Shown: positions 23,426-30,318 of the stretch, piece after piece
How the letters are laid out: each line of letters opens with the position of its first letter
How positions within the stretch are numbered: the stretch's first letter is position 1
Notes under the pieces: generated by a model
What the model saw: the letters and a program-made list of their open reading frames with translations, nothing else
What the model was told of the DNA's origin: nothing
The model's database searches: none
Source of the DNA: Hyphomicrobiales bacterium
GTDB taxonomy: Bacteria; Pseudomonadota; Alphaproteobacteria; Rhizobiales; Methyloligellaceae
Reading direction: 5' to 3'
Length of the DNA: 35,091 bases
Assembly: GCA_021775575.1 (NCBI GenBank)
Contig: JAJFHO010000088.1
Location: 1-35,091 of the forward strand
Translations under genes and position numbers: made by a program

Positions 23426-24391
23426 ATGGCTGGAAAACGTGTTTTCCCACGCTCCCTGCAATATCTGCTCGCCATAGCGGAACATGGCAGCTTTACCCGA
23501 GCCGCCGAGGCGCTGCGTGTCTCCCAGCCGAGCCTGTCGCAACAAATCAAGCAATTGGAAGAGTCCTTGCAGTCGCCACTATTCAGCCGATCCGGGCGGA
23601 CCGTACGACTTACCAATGCCGGCGAAATCTATATACGCCATGCCCGTCGCGCCCGGGGGGAACTGGAGGCGGGAAGACGGGCCGTCCACGACGTGCAAAA
23701 TCTGAGCCGCGGTTCACTCCGTTTGGGGTGGACGCCGATCACCGATTACCTGACTTGCTCCTTGTTGGAGGATTTCAACAGCCGCTATCCCGGCATCACC
23801 CTGAAAACTTTGGAAATGCCCCAGGGCGACTTAGAGGTAGCCGTGGCGGAAGACAGCATCGATGTCGGTATTGCTTTTGGCAAACCGTTCTCGGGTGAGT
23901 CGCCATCGAGCGAAATCCAGACTGACTTGCTCTTTGAAGAAACCCTCTGCCTTGCCGTCGGTAACGCTCATCCCCGTGCCGGACAGCAGGTGCGGATGAG
24001 TGTGCAGGAATTCGGGCGAGAATCGCTGGCGCTGCTGAACACCAATTTTGCGATGCGGCATCACATAGACCAGTATTGCCTTGAGCACCGCATCGCGCCG
24101 AATGTCGCAATCGAATCCAATTCGCTCAACGTGATCATAGAAATGATCCAATTCGGCCCGCTCGCCACCGTGGTTCCCAAAAGCATCGTTCGCACGCAGT
24201 GCGGGCTTTATTCGATCAATCTCTCCCCGGAAATGCCCCGTAAGGCAATCATTCTGTTCTACCGTAATGTCGGCTACATGAGTCCGGCCGTTCTGGCCTT
24301 TTCAAGGCTGGCTTCGGATTGGTCAGTTCGCAGGCTCACGCAGACGCCAATTCGCAAGCGAAGGCCCTGCCCCCTGGCAGAGGCCCCTTAA
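23426..24391 (+). CDS. LysR-type regulator (CynR-like)
   Basis: 321 aa. N-terminal winged helix-turn-helix (LQYLLAIAEHGSFTRAAEAL, RVSQPSLSQQIKQLEESL, residues about 10-55), then the linker helix and a periplasmic-binding-like effector domain (SLRLGWTPITDYLTCSLLED to about residue 300). The domain style and the neighbours (cyanase, thiocyanate hydrolase) suggest a CynR-like sensor responding to cyanate or thiocyanate. AGGA lies seven bases before the ATG within a palindrome. The last 15 residues (PIRKRRPCPLAEAP) are a basic, unusual tail. Confidence 0.9.
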   Translation: MAGKRVFPRSLQYLLAIAEHGSFTRAAEALRVSQPSLSQQIKQLEESLQSPLFSRSGRTVRLTNAGEIYIRHARRARGELEAGRRAVHDVQNLSRGSLRLGWTPITDYLTCSLLEDFNSRYPGITLKTLEMPQGDLEVAVAEDSIDVGIAFGKPFSGESPSSEIQTDLLFEETLCLAVGNAHPRAGQQVRMSVQEFGRESLALLNTNFAMRHHIDQYCLEHRIAPNVAIESNSLNVIIEMIQFGPLATVVPKSIVRTQCGLYSINLSPEMPRKAIILFYRNVGYMSPAVLAFSRLASDWSVRRLTQTPIRKRRPCPLAEAP

Positions 24392-24405
24392 CGAGGCGGA
24401 ACCCT

Positions 24406-24531
24406 GTGAACAACGGGAATGACACAACGCCAGGCCTCAACTCCGAGAGGCAAGTGCTGGACAAGGTCAGCGCCGGACTACGCGCCGAATCCGGCCTGCA
24501 ATACAACCTCAACGCCATACTGACCGGATAG
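24406..24531 (+). CDS. Possible small protein between regulator and Fe-S gene
   Basis: 41 codons from a GTG preceded by GAGGCGG (MNNGNDTTPGLNSERQ, later LRAESGLQYNLNAILTG). No family is recognised. It ends four bases before the ATG of the Fe-S protein, which has no good ribosome binding site of its own, so translational coupling is possible. It may equally be non-coding leader sequence. Confidence 0.35.
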   Translation: MNNGNDTTPGLNSERQVLDKVSAGLRAESGLQYNLNAILTG

Positions 24532-24535
24532 ATCA

Positions 24536-25834
24536 ATGCTCTTGAATTTAACTCCCGAACAAATGTCCAATCCTGCCATGGCCGATTCCGCCGGCGAGCT
24601 GGGCGCCTGCCTTCAATGTGGCCATTGTCTGACCGTCTGCCCGACCCAGCAGATTCTGAGCGGCGAGTTCGACAGCCCGCGCGGGCGGATCGTTCTAATC
24701 AAGAACATGCTGGAGAGCGACTGCAAGCCGGACAAAAAAACGGTCAAGCATATTGACCGGTGCCTGTCCTGTCTGGCGTGCCTGTCCAGCTGCCCGTCGC
24801 GCGTGAATTATATGCATCTGGTGGATAATGCCCGAATCCATATCGAGGAAAATTTTCGGCGTCCGCTGTTTGACCGGTTGCTCCGCTGGTCGCTGGCACA
24901 GATCCTGCCCCGTCCGGGCCGCTTGCGGCTGGCCCTGCGCGGGGCACAGTTGGCAAGGCCGATAGCCTTTGCCATGCCGAGGAAAATTCGCGGCATGATC
25001 GAGTTTACGCCCAGCAAGCTTCCGCCACCCAGCCCGAATGACGAGCCGCAGGTCTTCCCGGCGATTGGGAAACGCAAACAGCGCGTTGCGCTGTTGACGG
25101 GGTGCGCGCAAAAAGCACTGAACACGGATATCAATGATGCGACTATCCGCATCCTGCGCCGTCACGGCTGTGAAGTTGTGGTCGCGAAAGGCGCGGGATG
25201 CTGCGGGGCGCTGACCTACCATATGGGCAAATCCAGGGAAAGCATTGCCGCGGCCGCGAACAACATCCGTGCGTGGATGAAAGAGGTGAATGGCGCGGGC
25301 CTCGATGCGATTGTGATCAACACAAGCGGCTGCGGCACCGTGGTCAAGGACTATGGTCATATATTCCGGAACGACGTACTGGCGGAAGAAGCGGCGGCGG
25401 TCTCCGCGCTGGCCAAGGACATTTCCGAGGTGCTGTCGGATATCGAACTCGATCTCAAGGCGATGCCCGATTTACGCGTTGGCTATCATACCACCTGCTC
25501 CCTGCAATACGCCCAGCGGATCAGGTTTACGCCAAAGAAGTTGCTGAAGGCCGCCGGCTTTACCGTCCTCGAGCCGAGAGACTCGCAAACCTGCTGCGGC
25601 GCGGCCGGCACCTATGTTCTGACGCAGCCGGACATTTCGAACCAGTTGAGAGCGCGCAAGGTCGAGGCGCTGGAGTCGATCGCTCCGGATGTAATCTCCG
25701 CGGGCAATGTCGGGTGCATGATGCAAATCGGCTCCGGCACCGGGGTGCCGGTCGTCCACACGGCGGAATTACTGGATTGGGCGACAGGCGGACCCGTGCC
25801 CCGCGCCCTGGAAGGTGTGGCCAAAACGGTTTGA
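24536..25834 (+). CDS. GlcF/CCG-type (4Fe-4S) heterodisulfide-reductase-like protein
   Basis: 432 aa. Two N-terminal ferredoxin-type clusters: CLQCGHCLTVCP (Cys25, 28, 31, 35) and CLSCLACLSSCP (Cys76, 79, 82, 86). Two CCG domains follow: CAQKALN...GCCGAL in the middle and CSLQYA...TCCGAAGTY in the C-terminal half. This is the layout of GlcF, the glycolate oxidase iron-sulfur subunit, and of related LldE/HdrD-type electron carriers. No GlcD or GlcE flavoprotein gene is adjacent, so it is an orphan here and may take electrons from another dehydrogenase. It is on the same strand as the regulator and cyanase. Confidence 0.85.
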   Translation: MLLNLTPEQMSNPAMADSAGELGACLQCGHCLTVCPTQQILSGEFDSPRGRIVLIKNMLESDCKPDKKTVKHIDRCLSCLACLSSCPSRVNYMHLVDNARIHIEENFRRPLFDRLLRWSLAQILPRPGRLRLALRGAQLARPIAFAMPRKIRGMIEFTPSKLPPPSPNDEPQVFPAIGKRKQRVALLTGCAQKALNTDINDATIRILRRHGCEVVVAKGAGCCGALTYHMGKSRESIAAAANNIRAWMKEVNGAGLDAIVINTSGCGTVVKDYGHIFRNDVLAEEAAAVSALAKDISEVLSDIELDLKAMPDLRVGYHTTCSLQYAQRIRFTPKKLLKAAGFTVLEPRDSQTCCGAAGTYVLTQPDISNQLRARKVEALESIAPDVISAGNVGCMMQIGSGTGVPVVHTAELLDWATGGPVPRALEGVAKTV

Positions 25835-25900
25835 AACAAAAGAAATCGCAGGGTAACGACCGGGTTGTTTTTGTAACTTTTTTTCAACGGAGGAAATGCA

Positions 25901-26341
25901 ATGAACAAGGAAGAAATGACCGATCTCATCATCGCGTCAAAGAAAGCCAAAGGACTGACTTGGGAGGCCATAGCCGGCAAGCTGGACATGGGCGAGACGT
26001 GGGTTGCGTCGGCTTGCCTTGGAATGAACAGCATGCCGGAAACCGCCGCGAAAGGCCTCTGCGAAGTCCTTGACCTCGACGATGGCGTTTGCGCGGCGCT
26101 GCAGGAATACCCCCACAAATCATGGGATAAGGCGATTCCGCAAGATCCGGTTGTCTATCGGCTATATGAAATCGTCGGCGTCTATGGCGATACCATTAAG
26201 TCGGTCATTCACGAAAAATTTGGCGACGGCATTATGAGCGCCATCGACTTTTCGATGGATATCAAAAAAGAAGAGAACCCTAAAGGCGACCGTGTCATCC
26301 TCACACTGAATGGGAAATTCCTGCCATATACGTCGTGGTAG
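25901..26341 (+). CDS. cynS: Cyanase (cyanate hydratase)
   Basis: 146 aa (E. coli CynS is 156). Catalyses bicarbonate-dependent decomposition of cyanate to ammonia and CO2 as a homodecamer. The three catalytic residues are in place: Arg87 and Glu90 in VYRLYEIVGVYG and Ser113 in FGDGIMSAIDFSMD, each exactly nine positions before the E. coli residues (96, 99, 122). The N-terminal helix-turn-helix-like domain (LIIASKKAKGLTWEAIAGKL) is typical. GGAGGAAATGCA precedes the ATG. Cyanate often accompanies thiocyanate, which explains its place divergent from scn. Confidence 0.97.
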   Translation: MNKEEMTDLIIASKKAKGLTWEAIAGKLDMGETWVASACLGMNSMPETAAKGLCEVLDLDDGVCAALQEYPHKSWDKAIPQDPVVYRLYEIVGVYGDTIKSVIHEKFGDGIMSAIDFSMDIKKEENPKGDRVILTLNGKFLPYTSW

Positions 26342-26486
26342 TCGCCGGCTCTGGACTAACGCTTCGGCTACCCGCAAGAACGCGCATTTGACGTATTGCG
26401 CAGGCTTGTTGCGGGAGCCGGGCAAGAAGGCGACTGGCGCCACAGGACGTCAGACTTGGGACTTCGCTAACAGACGGGCTTGAACA

Positions 26487-27143
26487 GTGCCGGAAAAAAT
26501 CAGGCTATTTGGATTTTGGCGGTCGCAGGCGGCCTACCGGGTCCGGATCGCATTGGCGCTCAAGGGCCTCGATTGGGAGGAAACGTCCGTCGATTTGCTG
26601 GCGGGTGAGCAATTCCAGGGCGACATCGCCGCGCATAATCCCCAGCACGCTGTACCGGTGCTGATCGATGGCGGTCCGCCGCTGACGCAGTCGCTGGCCA
26701 TCATCGAATATCTGGAAGAGTGCTATCCGCGGCCGGCCTTGTTTCCTCAAGACCCATACGCACGCGCTGCGGCGAGGTCCTTCGCCCTGACAACAATTGC
26801 CGATGCGCACCCATTCACGGTACCGCGCGTCCGCAAACATCTCGCAACGAGATTCGGAGCGGACGACACGGAAATGAAGTCGTGGATACGCCATTGGCAG
26901 GAACAGGCGTTGCAGGCCATGGAAGAGCGGCTGGCAACGCGCCAGCTCGACGCCAGTTTCTGTTTCGGCGATCAGCCGGGCATCGCCGATATCGGCCTTG
27001 CATCGCATGTCTCCAGCGCCATGATGAATGATACGCCGATTGACGAATACGCCAATGTCACCGCGATCTACCAGCGCTGTCTCGGGTTGGAAGCGTTTGC
27101 GTCACATTCGCCGCAGGCCCTGAAGCCGGACGGTATTGGCTGA
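26487..27143 (+). CDS. Glutathione S-transferase, zeta/maleylacetoacetate isomerase-like
   Basis: 218 aa starting at GTG. The thioredoxin-like N-terminal domain reads LFGFWRSQAAYRVRIALALKGL; zeta GSTs have SSCSxRVR here, so the catalytic Ser/Cys pair is partly changed to RSQAAYRVR. QHAVPVLIDGGPPLTQSLAIIEYL is the glutathione-binding cis-Pro and E/DS segment. The C-terminal helical domain ends with GDQPGIADIGLASHV (N-capping motif). No fumarylacetoacetate or homogentisate genes are nearby, so a detoxifying role for isothiocyanate-like or cyanide-related compounds is possible but only inferred from context. The ribosome binding site is weak. Confidence 0.85.
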   Translation: MPEKIRLFGFWRSQAAYRVRIALALKGLDWEETSVDLLAGEQFQGDIAAHNPQHAVPVLIDGGPPLTQSLAIIEYLEECYPRPALFPQDPYARAAARSFALTTIADAHPFTVPRVRKHLATRFGADDTEMKSWIRHWQEQALQAMEERLATRQLDASFCFGDQPGIADIGLASHVSSAMMNDTPIDEYANVTAIYQRCLGLEAFASHSPQALKPDGIG

Positions 27144-27162
27144 CAGCGGCTGAGGTTTTTCA

Positions 27163-27492
27163 ATGCAGGCCATCGAACGAGCACTTGTCTCCTTTTTTGA
27201 ACAAGTGGCCAAAAAAGACTTGGTCCGGCTGGCGACGCTGAAACAGGAAAAGCGTTTCACCGTGGATGAGGATCGCTGGTATTTTACGTTGCCCGATCTA
27301 CATCGCTTCCTGCAACATCGCGATGCGCTTTTTGGCGGTATCGATTACAGACAATTTCGGCAATTGATTTTCAACAGCCCCATCAATCAGACCACCAAAT
27401 TATATGGCGCCGAGATCGTCATTGCCGACAATCTGGGCAAGGTGGACACGTCGCGCTATGCCCTGGTTTGGCACGCGAAGGATGGTCGATAG
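27163..27492 (+). CDS. Hypothetical protein, last gene of the cyanase strand
   Basis: 109 aa with no recognised family. Mixed alpha/beta, no signal peptide, no cysteine. Notable segments: EQVAKKDLVRLATLKQEKRF, DRWYFTLPDLHRFLQHRD and NQTTKLYGAEIVIADN. GAGG sits seven bases before the ATG and the gene starts 19 bases after the GST stop, so it is surely in that operon. Confidence 0.7.
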   Translation: MQAIERALVSFFEQVAKKDLVRLATLKQEKRFTVDEDRWYFTLPDLHRFLQHRDALFGGIDYRQFRQLIFNSPINQTTKLYGAEIVIADNLGKVDTSRYALVWHAKDGR

Positions 27493-27539
27493 CGTCTCTG
27501 TTCAACCTGGCGTCAGGCTCTGAGGTTTTTTGGCCGAAC

Positions 27540-28316
27540 CTACCGGCTGACTTCAAAAATCGTACGGCTTAAGGAAAAGAAATACCGGCCCAGCGCACCC
27601 AATTCCCGCAGCTCTTCTTTCCAGGCCTGGAGCTCCACCTCATCAAGAGTACCCTGACCTCTAATATAGCCTGCCATGAACTCAACGTTTCGCGGGCTAT
27701 AGCAAACGTCATCCCAGTTGAGATTAATGATTGCATATATCGAGACACCGTCAACCGTAAAGCCGGCTTCGCGCAGGAGCGGCACGAGCTTTTGCGGCAG
27801 CCGGGCGTGCGCACAATGGGGCTTGTAGGCATCGAGCACCCGCCTCATCCGGCTGCGATCCTCGGTGTACCAGGCGACGGTGTCCCAGTCGGTCGCCATG
27901 ATCAATCCCCGACCGCCCGGCTTGAGCACGCGGAAAGCCTCGGCACAAAGGCGCTGAGTATCCGGAACATATTCCGCCACCTGGACACTGGCCACGACGT
28001 CGTAGCTTTGATCGTCTTCCGGCAACGCCGTCGCATCGCCTTCCCCGTAGCTCAACCACTCATATGAGTTCCGGTTGCTGGCCCTGTCGACCATGACGGA
28101 TGACAGATCGATGCCACGTACGCGCCCTGATGGTCCCACCGCTTCCGCCATTTGCCGGCACATGAAACCGGGCCCGCTGCCGACATCGAGAACATGCTCA
28201 CCCGGCTTTAGCGCCAGGCGCTGCATAGTGTCTTGCCTCTGTGCATCCAAATCAAGTGTCAGATACATAGACTCAAGACGCTCGGCGGCAGCGTCGTCAA
28301 ATTCCATCACGGCCAT
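27540..28316 (-). CDS. Class I SAM-dependent methyltransferase
   Basis: About 258 aa from the ATG after TTGGGGATTTGCA; an upstream GTG at 28349 is possible. Motif I HVLDVGSGPGFMCRQMAEAV, motif II around GRVRGIDLSSVMVDRA, GEGDATALPEDDQSYDVVAS and FRVLKPGGRGLIMATDW make a UbiE/COQ5-like Rossmann methyltransferase. The C-terminal part (about 160-250) supplies substrate specificity and is not recognisable. It converges on the 109-aa gene, with 47 bases between their stops. It might methylate a sulfur or small-molecule product, but nothing shows its substrate. Confidence 0.85.
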   Translation of the reverse strand: MAVMEFDDAAAERLESMYLTLDLDAQRQDTMQRLALKPGEHVLDVGSGPGFMCRQMAEAVGPSGRVRGIDLSSVMVDRASNRNSYEWLSYGEGDATALPEDDQSYDVVASVQVAEYVPDTQRLCAEAFRVLKPGGRGLIMATDWDTVAWYTEDRSRMRRVLDAYKPHCAHARLPQKLVPLLREAGFTVDGVSIYAIINLNWDDVCYSPRNVEFMAGYIRGQGTLDEVELQAWKEELRELGALGRYFFSLSRTIFEVSR

Positions 28317-28349
28317 TGCAAATCCCCAATTTATTGAATTGTCGAGCAC

Positions 28350-28959
28350 CTCGGGACCGCTTTACACGGCTTTGCATTTCGTGTTTCGCACTAAAGCCGA
28401 TGGGGTCCAAATCAGAAAGCGGAAACGGATATTGTTGGCACGATTATGCCAAATAATGAAAGAGCTGGCGGCCAGCGCGCGACAAAATGACTTGGTTGCG
28501 CGGAACGGGAAGATTGAATCTTCGGTGTCCGGCACCCCGGCGATCTCGTCCTCCAGAAGCTGGTCGCCGCCGGTCAGCGCTCAATGCTCGCTGACACCGC
28601 AAGCACCTGTTTTGCTCCCGCAAAGGGCCGCAAAAACCGTATATCTCACCAGACTTCGAGGGGCCAACCCGGCTAAATCAATACGATATTTGGTGCGCCG
28701 TGGGTGATGAAACTGGGCACTGGGTAGAATTGGTATGCTTAGTGTGAGCAGCGGCAAATTAAACCGTTCCAGAGTGCGGGTAGCTTGTCTCTGCGAGAAA
28801 CATATAAGAGTCTGATTTCTATTGAGAATATAATTTCTTAGGTGTTGTTGATCTTTATGAACTTTGCTTCTCTCACAACCTGACCTGAGATGCGCCCAAT
28901 TTAAAAATTAGTCAGTGAACAAATTTCTTCCTCGAACCACCATATAATTCCATTCGAAA
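28350..28959. other. Gene-free stretch between methyltransferase and Clp-WD40 operon
   Basis: About 610 bases without a credible gene on either strand; base composition falls in the second half. A perfect inverted repeat GTCAGCG (28573-28579) / CGCTGAC (28589-28595) with a 9-base loop is present. It probably holds the methyltransferase promoter and the 3' region of the next operon. This boundary may also be an integration point of the following module. Confidence 0.45.
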
Positions 28960-30318
28960 TTACCGCGCAGAGCTGAATGACAAGCTGGCCTCATCGCATG
29001 AGGCACAGTAGAGAACGTCCATCTTTTCATGCACTGTTTTCCTTTCAGTCTTGTATCTCGGATAATAAGATACATCTCCGTGCGACAATCTCTTATCCAT
29101 GACCTCGACTTTTACGGTCTTTTCTTCATGACGCGTTTTCCATGTGACCGTTGCCCCACATACCGGGCACAGTTCGATCTTTTGCGCCGCCTCTCGGGAC
29201 AATGTTCGGATTTGTGATGTGTTTTTTGCGAGCAGGCCTTGAATGTCCTTGCCCTTGTCCAAACGCCTAAGCGCGGCGTCAAGCAGAAACCCGGGACTAT
29301 CGTTTGCTGCCGCGATGACATTTGTTTTCAGACGAATATGCTCAAACAGATTTGTCGCGGCTGATATGCTGTCGCAATGGCGGATCAGTTCGCGATAGAC
29401 CGTATCGACGCCGTTTTGGGATTCGGTCTTGGTTGTTGCGTCTGGATCAGTATTCTTGTCGCTTCCATCCAAGCTTGATGGTTTGTCCGGTTTTTCTTCT
29501 TTCGTGCCCAGCCATTCGCGCACCGCTGGATTGGCAAGCTCCATAATGGCTTCATCGGAATTTTGTTCGACAAGGACGGCAAAAACCGCCTCGGCGTGGG
29601 GGAGACGCTTCCAGCATAACAGCCGGTCGGCGGCAAGCCGACGCGTCGCCTCACGATCGGCAAAAACCGCGATAAACAGCAGGATATCAGGCGACTTGAT
29701 GGTATCGACGACCCAGGCAATATCCTGATCATCGCCATCTTTCCAAACCGCTTCGTCGACACTCTTCAGGATCAGCCGCCAGACGCCTTCGGCCGGTTTG
29801 TCCAGCATCCTGGAGGCCTTTACCCTTAGAGCACGGTGGCGACCGTCGACAAATTCTTGCAGCAACGGTTCGGGGAACAGCTCCATGGTCTGTGCAATCA
29901 ATTCCGGAGCGCATCTGATTTTTATTGGTATGAGCAGGTCTTCGCTGGCCATCCGATCAAGAATATGAGCCTTCAATACATCATCGGACCGTCCGTGTCT
30001 GGCCAGTAATGCCATGAGGAATCTGGCGATAGATTCTTGGTCGCAAAGAAGGGGGATCGCTGTAAGACGTTCGGCAGCTTTCAGCCGAAGGTTACCGGGA
30101 ACCGATATTGCCGCTTCAAATGTCGGGCGATGCAACAGCCCCGCAAGCCTCATCCTGTCAAAAAGATCGCTCTGATCGTTCAAGGCAAAATCATACAACA
30201 CGTGCTCATCCACCGACCCCTGTATCCGTTTCCAGCGCTTGGCGGGCTTATAGGGCTCGTGCCAAGGCAGCAAATAATCGTGAAACAAAATGGCGGCTTT
30301 CGTTAGCGCTTTCCTCAT
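28960..30318 (-). CDS. Helical-repeat protein with C-terminal zinc ribbon
   Basis: 452 aa, unknown function. Residues about 60-270 are a chain of amphipathic helices (LRLKAAERLTAIPLL, PEPLLQEFVDGRHRALRVKA, DREATRRLAADRLLCWKRLP) that resemble HEAT-type repeats. A low-complexity acidic linker follows (KPSSLDGSDKNTDPDATTK). The C-terminus has a two-part CxxC zinc ribbon (CPVCG and later YCASCDEA) separated by about 50 charged residues, some possibly forming a hairpin. Its start overlaps the WD40 gene stop by four bases, so the two are translationally coupled. A scaffold or substrate adaptor for the neighbouring AAA ATPase is plausible. Confidence 0.75.
   Translation of the reverse strand: MRKALTKAAILFHDYLLPWHEPYKPAKRWKRIQGSVDEHVLYDFALNDQSDLFDRMRLAGLLHRPTFEAAISVPGNLRLKAAERLTAIPLLCDQESIARFLMALLARHGRSDDVLKAHILDRMASEDLLIPIKIRCAPELIAQTMELFPEPLLQEFVDGRHRALRVKASRMLDKPAEGVWRLILKSVDEAVWKDGDDQDIAWVVDTIKSPDILLFIAVFADREATRRLAADRLLCWKRLPHAEAVFAVLVEQNSDEAIMELANPAVREWLGTKEEKPDKPSSLDGSDKNTDPDATTKTESQNGVDTVYRELIRHCDSISAATNLFEHIRLKTNVIAAANDSPGFLLDAALRRLDKGKDIQGLLAKNTSQIRTLSREAAQKIELCPVCGATVTWKTRHEEKTVKVEVMDKRLSHGDVSYYPRYKTERKTVHEKMDVLYCASCDEASLSFSSAR

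Noticed and set aside
27493-27539. Rho-independent terminator between the convergent genes
   Set aside because: Only a CCTG-GCGT-CAGG mini-stem and an AACCT/AGGTT pair before TTTTTT; too weak to list as a feature, though termination here is plausible.
28075-28707. Plus-strand open frame partly in the gene-free stretch
   Set aside because: Its first part is antisense to the methyltransferase and the rest has no ribosome binding site, conserved motif or plausible composition.
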